A DNA stretch of 64,000 nt from Marinibaculum pumilum (GCF_042646425.1 NZ_JBHRTR010000028.1:682001-746000), one strand, 5' to 3'; positions 45,420-54,210 are shown, counted from the first letter of the stretch. Translations and numbers: made by a program. The notes: generated by a model from the letters alone, not told the origin.

Positions 45420-48400
45420 ATGTCCTTTACCGAAATCTTCATTCGCCGGCCGGTGCTCGCCACCGTCGTCAGCCTGATGATCATGCTGATGGGCCTGCAG
45501 GCGATCTTCACCCTGCCGGTCCGGCAGTATCCGGCGATGGAGAACACCCAGATCACGGTGACCACCTCCTACCCGGGGGCCGGCGCCGAACTGGTGCAGG
45601 GCTTCATCACCACGCCGATCCAGCAGGCCGTGGCGAGCGCCAGCGGCATCGACTACATCACGTCCGTCTCGCAGCTGGGCCTGTCCACGATCACCCTGCA
45701 GATGAAGCTGGGCGTGCAGTCGGAAACGGCGCTGGCGGACGTGCTGGCGAAGGTGCAGCAGACCCTGAACGTGCTGCCGTCGGACGCGCAGCAGCCGGTG
45801 ATCCAGAAGGCGGAAGGCGGCGGTTCCGCGCAGCTCTACCTGGGCTTCAGCTCCAAGGACATGACCGGGGAGCAGATCACCGACTATCTGACCCGCGTGA
45901 TCCAGCCGGCGCTGCAGACCATCGACGGCGTCGCATCGGCCAACATCCTGGGCGGCCAGACCTATGCCATGCGGATCTGGCTGGACCCCAACCGGATGGC
46001 GTCCCTGGGCGTGACCCCCGCGGCGGTCGCCACTGCCGTGCGCAACAACAATCTGCTCTCCGCCCCCGGTCAGGTGAAGGGCAATTACATCCAGATCAAT
46101 ATCGAGGCGCAGACCGACCTGCGCTCGGTGGAAGGCTTCGAGGAACTGGTCGTCGCGGTCAAGGACGGCACCCTGATCCGCTTGAAGGACGTCGCCGATA
46201 TCCAGCTCGATTCCCAGAGCAACGATTCCTCGGTGATCTTCAACGGCCTGCGCGCCACCTTCATCGGCATCCAGAACACGCCGGAGGCGAACCCGCTGGA
46301 GGTCATCGACCTGGTGCGCGCGGAGCTGCCGCGGCTCGAGGCGGACCTGCCGCCCTCGCTGAACATGAACATCGCCTATGACGCCACCACCTTCATCCGG
46401 GCGTCGATCGAGGAGGTGATCAAGACCATCCTCGAGGCTGCGGTGATCGTGATCATCGTGATGTTCCTGTTCCTGGGCTCGTTCCGCGCGGTGATCATAC
46501 CGATCGTGACGATCCCGCTGTCCCTGGTCGGCGTCTGCTTCATGATGCTGGCGCTGGGCTACTCGCTGAACCTGCTGACCCTGCTCGCGATGGTGCTGGC
46601 GATCGGCCTTGTGGTCGACGATGCGATCGTGGTGGTGGAGAACATCTTCCGCCACCTTGAGGAAGGGCTGTCGCCGCTGAAGGCCGCGATCACCGGCGCG
46701 GCCGAGATCGCGGTGCCGGTGATCGTCATGACGATCACCCTGGCGGCGGTCTATGCGCCGATCGGCTTCGTCGGCGGCCTCACCGGGGCGCTGTTCCAGG
46801 AATTCGCCTTCACCCTTGCCGGGGCCGTCATCGTGTCGGGCGTCGTCGCGCTGACCCTCTCGCCGATGATGAGCTCGCTGATGCTCAACGAGAGCGTCGT
46901 GCATTCGCGGCTGGTGAACATCGTCAACAACGTTTTCGAAGGGCTGCGCCGCTTCTACGAGCGCCGCCTGACCGGGGTGCTGAAGTTCCGGCCGGTGATG
47001 CTGCTGCTCACCGCCGGCGTGCTGGCCATGCTGCCCTACCTGTTCCTGAACAGCCTGTCGGAACTGGCGCCGACGGAGGACCAGGGCATCGTCTTCATGC
47101 AGATGACCTCGCCGCAATCGGCGAACATCGACTATATGGAGGCCTATTCCGGCGAGATGGAGAAGATCTTCAAGTCCGTCCCGGAGGCCGACACCTACTT
47201 CCAGATCAACGGCAGCAACGGCGTCAATCAGGGCATCGCCGGCATGCTGCTGAAGCCCTGGAGCGAGCGCGAGCGGACGCAGACCCAGATCCGGCTGGCG
47301 ATCCAGCCGGAGCTGTCGGAGATCGCCGGCCTGCAGATCTTCGCCTTCGACCTGCCGCCACTGCCGGGGTCCGGCAATTTCGGCATCCAGTTCGTGATCC
47401 AGACCACGTCGGACTACAACAGCCTGTACAAGGTGATGGATGACCTGAAGGCGGAGGCCTACAAGAGCGGCCTGTTCGTCTTCATCAGCAACGACCTGGA
47501 GATCAACAATCCCCAGGTGATCGTCAAGGTCGACCGCGCCAAGGCGGCGGATATCGGCCTCGACATGGTCGATATCGGCGGCGCCCTGTCGACTCTGCTG
47601 GGCGGCAACTACATCAACTATTTCTCGCTGGAAGCGCGCAGCTACCAGGTGATCCCCCAGGTGCCGCGGGTCGACCGCCTGACGCCGGAGGACCTGACGA
47701 CCTACTACGTGCAGGCCGCGGACGGGTCGATGGTGCCACTTTCCACCGTGGTGTCGCTGGACTACGACGTGATCCCGAACGCCCGCACCCAGTTCCAGCA
47801 GCTCAACTCCGCCACCCTGTCCGGAATCATGATGCCGGGCCGTTCGATCGGCGAGGGGCTGGCCTTCCTGGAAGCGAAGGCGAAGGAGATCTTCCCGACC
47901 GGCTTCAGCTACAACTTCGCCGGCGAATCCCGCCAGTTCGTGCAGGAAGGCAGTTCGCTGACCATCGCCTTCGCCTTCGCCCTGGTGGTGATCTTCCTGG
48001 TGCTGGCGGCGAAGTTCGAAAGCTGGCGCGATCCGATCATCATCCTGGTGACCGTGCCGCTGTCGATGCTGGGCGCATTGCTGCCGCTGTTCATGGGCGC
48101 GGCGACGATCAACATCTACACCCAGGTCGGCATGGTCACCCTGGTCGGGCTGATCTCCAAGCACGGCATCCTGATGGTGGAGTTCGCCAACCAGCTGCAG
48201 GCCGAGGAGAAGCTGAGCAAGCATGACGCGGTGATCAAGGCCGCCGGCATCCGGCTGCGCCCGGTGCTGATGACCACGGCGGCGATGGTGGTCGGCGTGA
48301 TCCCGCTGATCATCGCCTCCGGCGCCGGCGCCAAGTCGCGCCACGATATCGGCCTGGTGATCGCCTGCGGCATGACGATCGGCACCATGTTCACCCTGTT

Positions 48401-48596
48401 CGTCGTCCCGGTGATCTACACCTTCCTGGCCGGCGACCATCGTCATTCCCATGACGCGGAGGAGGACGAGGCGGGCGGACATGCGGGGAACCACGGCCAG
48501 GACGGCGGCAGCCACGGCAGGGGGCCGGACGGCGGCCATGACGGCAGCCCGTCGCCGGGACATGGCGGACATGCGCCGCAAGGGGCGGGCGCCTGA
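45420..48596 (+). CDS. RND efflux pump permease, system 2, with His-rich tail
   Basis: A 1058-residue RND permease of the hydrophobe/amphiphile efflux type. It starts SFTEIFIRRPVLATVVSLMIML and has the TM4 proton-relay Asp pair in AIGLVVDDAIVVVENI, as in AcrB and MexB. TM10-12 contain SKHGILMVEFANQLQAEE and RPVLMTTAAMVVGVIPL. After the last helix the cytoplasmic end carries an unusual tail of about 54 residues rich in His, Gly and Asp (nine His). No outer-membrane channel gene accompanies the pair. Substrate is unknown; the tail suggests metal binding. Confidence 0.94.
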   Translation: MSFTEIFIRRPVLATVVSLMIMLMGLQAIFTLPVRQYPAMENTQITVTTSYPGAGAELVQGFITTPIQQAVASASGIDYITSVSQLGLSTITLQMKLGVQSETALADVLAKVQQTLNVLPSDAQQPVIQKAEGGGSAQLYLGFSSKDMTGEQITDYLTRVIQPALQTIDGVASANILGGQTYAMRIWLDPNRMASLGVTPAAVATAVRNNNLLSAPGQVKGNYIQINIEAQTDLRSVEGFEELVVAVKDGTLIRLKDVADIQLDSQSNDSSVIFNGLRATFIGIQNTPEANPLEVIDLVRAELPRLEADLPPSLNMNIAYDATTFIRASIEEVIKTILEAAVIVIIVMFLFLGSFRAVIIPIVTIPLSLVGVCFMMLALGYSLNLLTLLAMVLAIGLVVDDAIVVVENIFRHLEEGLSPLKAAITGAAEIAVPVIVMTITLAAVYAPIGFVGGLTGALFQEFAFTLAGAVIVSGVVALTLSPMMSSLMLNESVVHSRLVNIVNNVFEGLRRFYERRLTGVLKFRPVMLLLTAGVLAMLPYLFLNSLSELAPTEDQGIVFMQMTSPQSANIDYMEAYSGEMEKIFKSVPEADTYFQINGSNGVNQGIAGMLLKPWSERERTQTQIRLAIQPELSEIAGLQIFAFDLPPLPGSGNFGIQFVIQTTSDYNSLYKVMDDLKAEAYKSGLFVFISNDLEINNPQVIVKVDRAKAADIGLDMVDIGGALSTLLGGNYINYFSLEARSYQVIPQVPRVDRLTPEDLTTYYVQAADGSMVPLSTVVSLDYDVIPNARTQFQQLNSATLSGIMMPGRSIGEGLAFLEAKAKEIFPTGFSYNFAGESRQFVQEGSSLTIAFAFALVVIFLVLAAKFESWRDPIIILVTVPLSMLGALLPLFMGAATINIYTQVGMVTLVGLISKHGILMVEFANQLQAEEKLSKHDAVIKAAGIRLRPVLMTTAAMVVGVIPLIIASGAGAKSRHDIGLVIACGMTIGTMFTLFVVPVIYTFLAGDHRHSHDAEEDEAGGHAGNHGQDGGSHGRGPDGGHDGSPSPGHGGHAPQGAGA

Positions 48597-48645
48597 CGCG
48601 CATCGCGCCGCCGCCCGGGAGGCGGCCAGCGGGAGGGGAGAGGCA

Positions 48646-49263
48646 ATGAAGCTCGGCAGTCGATGGTCGGTTGGCGGCGCGGCACGGGCGGGCGGGCCCG
48701 CGCGGCGCCTGGCGAAGGCGGCCTGCGGCGCGCTGGTCGGCCTGCTCCTGGGCACCGCGATCCCCAATGGCCCCGCCCGGGCCGAGGACAAGCCGATTCT
48801 GCAGGTGACGCCGGCGCCGCCCCAGGTCGACACCGACATGCTGGTGGTGACCGGCGGCTTCTACGACTTCAACCTGAAGGACAATGAGTCGGTCGAGTTC
48901 GGCCTCGAATACCGCTCCGACTATCAGCTCTTCATCGTGAAGCCGTTCGTCGGCGCCTCGGTCAATACCGACGGATCGCTGTACGGCTATGCCGGCATCC
49001 TGTCCGACCTGGTGCTGTTCGACCGGCTGGTCCTGACCCCGTCCTTCGCCGCCGGCGCCTGGAAGCAGGGCAACAGCAGTGCGAAGGACCTGGGCTACTG
49101 GCTGGAGTTCCGCTCCCAGATCGAGCTGACCGCCCATCTGGGCGGCGGCATGCGTGCCGGCGCCTATTTCAACCATGTCTCCAATGCCGGGCTGGGCGAC
49201 ACCAATCCCGGGGTCGAGGTGATCGGCGCGACCTTCATCGTGCCCCTGCGCACCCTGTTCTGA
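48646..49263 (+). CDS. PagL-like lipid A 3-O-deacylase (acyloxyacyl hydrolase family)
   Basis: A 205-residue outer-membrane beta-barrel with a signal peptide ending near ARA-E (about 46-47). The PagL active site is intact: H177 and S179 in NHVSN and E191 in PGVE, spaced exactly as His126, Ser128 and Glu140 of Pseudomonas PagL. PagL removes the 3-O acyl chain of lipid A and so alters outer-membrane barrier and immune recognition. A strong GGAGGGGAGAG site supports the ATG at 48646. It follows the RND pump by 49 nt in the same direction and may be cotranscribed. A terminator-like hairpin follows. Confidence 0.85.
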   Translation: MKLGSRWSVGGAARAGGPARRLAKAACGALVGLLLGTAIPNGPARAEDKPILQVTPAPPQVDTDMLVVTGGFYDFNLKDNESVEFGLEYRSDYQLFIVKPFVGASVNTDGSLYGYAGILSDLVLFDRLVLTPSFAAGAWKQGNSSAKDLGYWLEFRSQIELTAHLGGGMRAGAYFNHVSNAGLGDTNPGVEVIGATFIVPLRTLF

Positions 49264-49265
49264 CC

Positions 49266-49280
49266 CCGCCCCGGGGGCGG
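49266..49280. terminator. possible bidirectional hairpin
   Basis: CCGCCCC-g-GGGGCGG lies in the 31-nt gap between the convergent PagL-like and FAD-oxidase genes. The stem is G+C-rich with no T-tract; in practice the inner pairs form the loop. Confidence 0.35.
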
Positions 49281-49294
49281 CGGGGGCAGGCGGG

Positions 49295-50932
49295 TCAGCG
49301 GGTCTCCAGGATGCCGCCGGGCCGGTGCGGTGCGCCGGGCGGGTCGATCAGCACGCCCGGGTTCATCACCCCCTTCGGGTCCAGTGCGCCCTTCGCCCCC
49401 GCCAGGGCGGTGGCGAAGACCGGCGGCCGTTCGGCGTCATAGCCGCCGAAGCGATGGTCGCGGCCCACCGCATGGTGGTGGGTGACGGTGCCGCCATGCC
49501 GGACGACGGCGGCGTTGGCCGCCCGCTTGATCTGACTCCAGACCTCCAGCATCCGCGCCTTGCCGGGAAAGCAGGTGAAGCTGAAATAGGGCGCCGGCCC
49601 GTCCGGATAGACATGGGTGAAGCGGCAGGTCAGGGTGCCCTCCTGGCCGCTGGCATCCTTGATCGCGGCCTTCACCTCGCGGCTGACATCGGCGTGGAAG
49701 TCTTCGAAATCCGCCCAGGTGCAGGCGGTCTCGAAGGTGTCGAACAGGATGCCGTAGGAGACCTGGACCTCACGCCAGAACGGCATCCGGATGAAGGCGG
49801 TGCGCCAGGCCTCCGCCGCGCCGCTGCGCTGCGGCGCCTCGCCCTTCGGCCGGTCGGCGATGCCGCCCAGGTCGCGGGCGATCTCCAGCGCCCGCTCCAG
49901 TTTCGCATCCTGCGGGTGGTCGGCGTTCTCGAAGCCCAGCACCAGGATCGCGTGCTGCCCGTCGCCGGCGCCGTTGAAGAACGCCTCCTGCGCGTCCAGC
50001 AGGCGGCAGTTGGCAGGGTGCAGGCCGGACTGGACGATGGCGCGCACCGCGCCCGCGGCGCGGTAGAAGTCGGTGAAGCGCACGGTGGCGGCGGCGCGGA
50101 ACTTCGGCACGTCCTGCAGCCGCATCCAGGCTTGGGTGACGATGCCCAGGATGCCCTCGGAACCGGAGACCCAGCGGTTCGGGTCCGGTCCGGCGCCGGC
50201 GCCGGGCAGGCGGCGGGTCTGCATCGTGCCGCCGGGGCTGACCAGGTCGACCGATTCCACGAACTCGTCGATATGGGTGTAGAGGGTGGCGAAATGCCCG
50301 CCGGAGCGGGTGACGATCATGCCGCCCAGGGTGGCCATCTGGTAGCTCTGCGGGAAGTGCCGCAGGGTCAGGCCGGACGTCTTCAGCTCCGCATCGAATT
50401 CCGGCCCCCGCGCCCCGGCCTGGATCAGGGCGGCACGGCTCGCCTTGTCGACCTCCAGCACCCGGTTCATGCGGGTCATGTCGACCGACATGGTGCCGGC
50501 ATAGGCGGGCCCGACATCGGGCTCGACACCGCCGCAGACCGAGGAGCCGCCGCCGAAGGGAATCACGGCGACCCCGGCGCCGCCGGCCCAGTCCACCAGC
50601 TGGCGCACCTGGTCCGCCGTTTCCGGCCAGGCCACCAGGTCCGGCGGTTCCGGGAACTGGCGCAGGAAGGCGCGGGCGATGTCGGGGAAGCTCTGGCCAT
50701 AGCTGTGGCGGATCCGGTCGGCATCGCTGTCGCTGACGATCGCGGCCAGGGCGGCCGGTGGCTTCACCCGCGGCCGCCGCAGGACGATCTCCTCCAGCCG
50801 CGGCACGGGGATCGGTTCCGGCAGGTCGCCGAAGCGCTCGTGCATCACGCCGAGCAGCCAGTCATGCTCCTCCGGCGACAGGGCCTCGCCTTCGAAGCCC
50901 CAGCCCCAGAACTTGCGCTGCCGTGCCGTCAT
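49295..50932 (-). CDS. FAD-linked oxidase (alkyldihydroxyacetonephosphate synthase-like)
   Basis: A 545-residue VAO/PCMH-fold flavoprotein. Residues 1-60 (KFWGWGFEG, LEEIVLRRPRVKPP) and the whole layout match bacterial homologues of alkylglycerone-phosphate synthase, the ether-lipid enzyme. The FAD-binding PP-loop is VAWPETADQVRQLVDWA with PFGGGSSVCGGVE, and the C-terminal HHHAVGRDH holds the catalytic His region. Whether it makes ether lipids or oxidises a hydroxyacid like D-lactate is uncertain; no plasmalogen genes are nearby. The unknown gene upstream is in the same direction 127 nt away. Confidence 0.87.
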   Translation of the reverse strand: MTARQRKFWGWGFEGEALSPEEHDWLLGVMHERFGDLPEPIPVPRLEEIVLRRPRVKPPAALAAIVSDSDADRIRHSYGQSFPDIARAFLRQFPEPPDLVAWPETADQVRQLVDWAGGAGVAVIPFGGGSSVCGGVEPDVGPAYAGTMSVDMTRMNRVLEVDKASRAALIQAGARGPEFDAELKTSGLTLRHFPQSYQMATLGGMIVTRSGGHFATLYTHIDEFVESVDLVSPGGTMQTRRLPGAGAGPDPNRWVSGSEGILGIVTQAWMRLQDVPKFRAAATVRFTDFYRAAGAVRAIVQSGLHPANCRLLDAQEAFFNGAGDGQHAILVLGFENADHPQDAKLERALEIARDLGGIADRPKGEAPQRSGAAEAWRTAFIRMPFWREVQVSYGILFDTFETACTWADFEDFHADVSREVKAAIKDASGQEGTLTCRFTHVYPDGPAPYFSFTCFPGKARMLEVWSQIKRAANAAVVRHGGTVTHHHAVGRDHRFGGYDAERPPVFATALAGAKGALDPKGVMNPGVLIDPPGAPHRPGGILETR

Positions 50933-51020
50933 CGCGTTTCCCCCTTGCCGTCGACCTGCGGTCGGTTCTGTCCTGCCGCCTCGTGGCGGGCGGCTCCGGT
51001 TCGTCCTGCCGTCCCGCCGG

Positions 51021-51049
51021 CGATACCCGCCTTGCGATCCGGGGTATCG
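51021..51049 (-). terminator. hairpin after the 271-residue unknown gene
   Basis: CGATACCC (51021-51028) and GGGTATCG (51042-51049) form a perfect 8-bp stem 11 nt beyond the stop codon at 51060. The loop is 13 nt and no long T-tract follows, so it could also slow or protect the transcript. Confidence 0.4.
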
Positions 51050-51059
51050 TTCAGTCTTC

Positions 51060-51875
51060 CTAGCCTTCCTGGATGCGGCGGAAACGGACGGCCTGCTCGA
51101 AATGCGGACCGGGCGCCGTGGTCCCGGTTCGGACCAGGGTCTGGCACTGGCCGGTCGCTCCGCCGTCGCGGCGGAAGCTCTCCGACATGCCGTCGTCCCA
51201 GTCGATGCACAGCAGACCGTCGGCCAGGATGCGGTAGCGGCCGGCCGGCATCCGGTCGCTGGTGCCGCCATCGCCGTGCCGGCGGCGCAGGCTGGCGGTG
51301 GCGCCGCCGGCTGCGTCGAGGCGCAGATAGCCGGCCACCAGCATCCGCAGGTCCGGTGCGAACAGCACCTGGCCCTGGTCGGGATTGTCGAGGGCGAACA
51401 GACCGGCGGTCTGCCGGCGCAGCAGCGGCAGCAGGTCGACGGTCAGCCCCGCGGCCAGCAGGGCCAGGATCTCCGTCTTGCAGCCGGGCCCGATCACCGC
51501 CGCGCCGGTTTCCGGCTCATGGAACGTGGCGAAGGGACGGGCGGCTTCGCCCGCCCGGAAGGGTCCGATGCGCAGCCGCCAGGCCCAGCCCGGGTGCAGC
51601 TTCTGCAACAGCCCCGCCGCCGCGGCCAGGTCGCCGGACCAATAGGGCAGATCGTCGGTCGACAGCCAGGCCCCGTCGACCTGCCATTGCGGCCCGGCGC
51701 TGCCGGCGGCTGCCTCGTCCATATCGGCGCCGCCCGATTCGCCGGCCGGTGCCTCCCTCCGGGGGCAGAGGGCATCGGCGATCATCATGTCCAGCGCCTT
51801 GGCGGGCCCAGGGGCGTCGGCCAGCGCGGCGCTGAGTTTGGCGGCCGATTCCGGCCCATGGTAAGGCATCGTCAT
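51060..51875 (-). CDS. unknown protein
   Basis: A 271-residue protein. It holds a middle segment LHPGWAWRLRIGPFRAGEAARPFATFHEP and a later CKTEILALLAAGLTVDLLP that are reminiscent of the small phage ABA-sandwich domain, but this is a weak impression. The C-terminal third (about 165-271) contains two repeated strand patterns with a conserved GRYRILADGLLCIDWDDG stretch resembling secreted DUF995-like proteins. There is no signal peptide. The start lacks a Shine-Dalgarno sequence, so the beginning is uncertain. Probably in one unit with, or just upstream of, the FAD oxidase. Confidence 0.6.
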   Translation of the reverse strand: MTMPYHGPESAAKLSAALADAPGPAKALDMMIADALCPRREAPAGESGGADMDEAAAGSAGPQWQVDGAWLSTDDLPYWSGDLAAAAGLLQKLHPGWAWRLRIGPFRAGEAARPFATFHEPETGAAVIGPGCKTEILALLAAGLTVDLLPLLRRQTAGLFALDNPDQGQVLFAPDLRMLVAGYLRLDAAGGATASLRRRHGDGGTSDRMPAGRYRILADGLLCIDWDDGMSESFRRDGGATGQCQTLVRTGTTAPGPHFEQAVRFRRIQEG

Positions 51876-52052
51876 GGCACGGGATCGTAGTGAGCGCGGC
51901 TGGCGCCGGCAATCGCCTTGCAGATGCGCAGGGCGGGCCCGCGCTTGCCTCCGGCGCGGGCCGTCCGTCCCGTGACCAGGGTCGCCGCCGCGCGCGGACG
52001 CGGCCGGTCGCGCTCAAGGCGCAACGCGGTGACCGCGCGCCGGGCCGCCGGC

Positions 52053-52673
52053 ATGGCCCGCCGTGCGATCCGCTGGCCGCTGCTGCTGCGCCGCCGCTCG
52101 GTGCGCTGGCTCCTGCTTCTGGGGGGCCTGGGCTTCGCTCTGCTGGAACTGCGCCAGACGCCGCTGTTCCAGCCGGTGGCGGAACCCTATGCCCGCCAGG
52201 CCTATGCCCATTGGCGCGATCTGGACGGCGATTGCCGGGATACCCGGAACGAGGTGCTGGCCCGAGACTCGCAGGTTCCGGTCGCCTGGGACGACAGCGG
52301 CTGCCGGGTGGTCTCCGGGTTGTGGCGCGATCCCTGGTCGGGGGAGGAGATCCGCGATCCGCGGGCCCTGGACATCGATCATATGGTGCCGCTGGCGGAG
52401 GCGCATCGTTCGGGTGCCGACCGCTGGGATGCCGCCCGCCGCGCCGACTATGCCAACGACACCGGCACCGCGCCGCGACTGCTCTGGGCGGTCTCCGCGC
52501 ACAGCAACCGGAGCAAGGCCGACCGCGATCCGGTCGACTGGATGCCCTCAGACTGGCGCAGCTGGTGTGCCTATGGCCGTGACTGGCGCGCGGCGAAGCG
52601 GCACTGGGGCCTGACGGAGGACTGGCTGGAGCGGCAATGGCTGGACGGCCTCCACTGGCTCTGTGCTCGCTAG
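52053..52673 (+). CDS. membrane-anchored/secreted HNH endonuclease family protein
   Basis: A 206-residue protein with a basic N-terminus and one hydrophobic helix (about 17-33) that is a signal anchor or signal peptide, then an HNH nuclease domain of the DUF1524/GmrSD C-terminal type. The core is DIDHMVPLAEAHRSGADRW (107-125), N152 and K155 in SNRSKADRDP, and WCAYGRDWRAAKRHWGLT. Relatives are secreted nucleases of actinobacteria and proteobacteria that degrade external DNA. The ATG at 52053 lacks a good ribosome site; GTG at 52029 is the alternative. Confidence 0.82.
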   Translation: MARRAIRWPLLLRRRSVRWLLLLGGLGFALLELRQTPLFQPVAEPYARQAYAHWRDLDGDCRDTRNEVLARDSQVPVAWDDSGCRVVSGLWRDPWSGEEIRDPRALDIDHMVPLAEAHRSGADRWDAARRADYANDTGTAPRLLWAVSAHSNRSKADRDPVDWMPSDWRSWCAYGRDWRAAKRHWGLTEDWLERQWLDGLHWLCAR

Positions 52674-52780
52674 AACCGGCCCAAGTTGCCACGAAAGATT
52701 CGACCGCCTTTTGTCTCCGCCGGTGATAGACTGCATTGCCGCCCGATCGCGGTATGCGGCACTCAACCTAAATGTTCGCA

Positions 52781-52812
52781 GTGCCATTTCTTTGCCGTGC
52801 CATTTCTTTGCC
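52781..52812 (+). repeat. tandem duplication of a 16-bp unit
   Basis: GTGCCATTTCTTTGCC occurs twice in direct succession (52781-52796, 52797-52812) in the leader of the secreted Cys-rich protein gene, ending 47 nt before its start. It could be a double binding site or a simple slippage duplication. Confidence 0.8.
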
Positions 52813-52859
52813 GTTCCGGGCCGGGGACCTGCCCGGCGGCTCTGCCTGGGGGTGTCAGA

Positions 52860-53246
52860 ATGACCTTTCGTTCCTGCCTGCGGCTGGCCGTCCTGCCGGC
52901 CGCCGCCTTTGCGATGCTGCTGCTGGCCATGCCGCAGGATGCGGCCGCGGAGTCCGTGACCTTCGTCCTGCAGAACAGCCATCCGAATGCGGTCGAGATC
53001 GAGTTCTGTTCCCAGGACCGCGACCATTCCTGGCCCGGCGGCGGCGAGGCCTTTGTCATGGACGGTGCCGAGCCGGTCTCCTTCCCGCTCAGCTGCGAGG
53101 CGGGCGAGACAATCTGCTACGGCGCCTGGGTCAGCGGCGACCAGGAGACCTACTGGGGCGCCGGGCCCGATTGCGCGGAGCCCTGCGACAGCTGCTGCAC
53201 GGTCTGCGACGGCGGCACGACCGAGGTCATGGAGCTGGGCGAGTAG
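52860..53246 (+). CDS. unknown secreted Cys-rich protein
   Basis: A 128-residue protein with a signal peptide (cleavage near AAA-E, about 29-30), so the mature part is about 98 residues. It starts SVTFVLQNSHPNAVEIEFCSQDR and carries eight cysteines, the last five packed in DCAEPCDSCCTVCDGG; four disulfides in the periplasm or outside are likely. The strand pattern suggests a small beta-sandwich. It is 8 nt upstream of the metallopeptidase-like gene, so the two are coexpressed and may be a substrate/partner pair. I do not recognise the family. Confidence 0.75.
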   Translation: MTFRSCLRLAVLPAAAFAMLLLAMPQDAAAESVTFVLQNSHPNAVEIEFCSQDRDHSWPGGGEAFVMDGAEPVSFPLSCEAGETICYGAWVSGDQETYWGAGPDCAEPCDSCCTVCDGGTTEVMELGE

Positions 53247-53254
53247 GCGCGCCG

Positions 53255-54145
53255 ATGGCGGGACGGATGCCCGAAGACAGGCGCGGCCTGCCGCGGACCG
53301 GCCGCCTGCTGCGCCTGCTTGCCCTTGTGCTGGCGTTGCTGCCAACGGCCGTCGCCGGCGGGGCATGGGGAGCGGATGACCCGGAGCTGACCGAAGAAGA
53401 GGCGGAGGACCTGGTCCTCTTCGTCAACGGCAATACCCTTTTCACCCTCTACCACGAACTGGGCCATGCCCTGGTGCACCGGCTGGAGATCCCGGTCCTG
53501 GGGCGGGAAGAGGATGCGGTCGACAGCCTGGCGGGCTGGCTGATGGTGCCGGAGGAGCCGGACGCGGAGGCAGAGGAGCTGCTGATGGCGGCCGGCGACG
53601 GGCATGCGCTGGCCGCCTATTACGGCGAGGATGACGAGCTCGCCTTCTGGGACGAGCACAGCATGGACCTGCAGCGTTTCGCCGCGATCTACTGCCTGCT
53701 CTACGGCAGCGACCCGGAGGGCTTTGCCGAGCTGGCGGACGATATCGAGATGCCCGACGGCGACCGGGAACGCTGTCCGGCAACCTATGCCCAGGTCGAG
53801 GCGAGCTGGCTGTCGGTGCTGGCCCCGCATCTGCGGGACGGCCCGGGCGACCGCCCCGGCGGTGGCCGGATCGTGGTGCGGTTCGAGGTGCCGGGGGCGG
53901 AGCTGGATCCCGCGCTGAAGGACCTGGTCGAGGTGCCGGGCCTGATGCAGGCGGCCGCGGACGACCTTTCCGCGCAGCTGGTCCTGCCGGGCGACATCCC
54001 GGTCCTGTTCAAGACCTGCGGCGAGGAGAACGCCTTCTACGATCCGGAGACCGGCCAGGTGGAGATGTGCTACGAGCTGATCGCCTGGTTCGTCGACCTC
54101 TACCTGCAGGATCTCGAAGAGATGCGGGCGGAGGCGGTGGATTGA
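53255..54145 (+). CDS. DUF4344 putative metallopeptidase, secreted
   Basis: A 296-residue protein with a signal peptide (about 1-40, LLRLLALVLALLPTAVAGGA) and a DUF4344 domain. The zinc motif HELGH is at 67-71 (TLYHELGHALVH), followed by GREEDAVDSLAGW where the third ligand is expected. DEHSMDLQRFAAIYCLLYGS and CYELIAWFVDLY near the C-terminus are also typical of the family. DUF4344 proteins are predicted secreted proteases with unknown targets. It is the second gene of a pair with the Cys-rich secreted protein. Length is normal. Confidence 0.85.
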   Translation: MAGRMPEDRRGLPRTGRLLRLLALVLALLPTAVAGGAWGADDPELTEEEAEDLVLFVNGNTLFTLYHELGHALVHRLEIPVLGREEDAVDSLAGWLMVPEEPDAEAEELLMAAGDGHALAAYYGEDDELAFWDEHSMDLQRFAAIYCLLYGSDPEGFAELADDIEMPDGDRERCPATYAQVEASWLSVLAPHLRDGPGDRPGGGRIVVRFEVPGAELDPALKDLVEVPGLMQAAADDLSAQLVLPGDIPVLFKTCGEENAFYDPETGQVEMCYELIAWFVDLYLQDLEEMRAEAVD

Positions 54146-54168
54146 GCAGCGGTCGCGGCGGGACCGCC

Positions 54169-54210
54169 TTGGCCAGTCTGCATTGGCCAGTCTGCATTGG
54201 CCGGCCTGCA
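54169..54210 (+). repeat. three tandem 14-bp repeats
   Basis: TTGGCCAGTCTGCA occurs twice (54169-54182, 54183-54196) and a third copy TTGGCCGGCCTGCA (54197-54210) differs at two positions. They lie just upstream of the tRNA promoter. Confidence 0.8.

Noticed and set aside
45168..48839. A 1223-codon open frame on the minus strand opposite the second RND pump
   Set aside because: It is extremely rich in His, Asp, Arg and Gln, a composition produced by reading the complement of a G+C-rich gene; the plus-strand RND permease is unmistakable.
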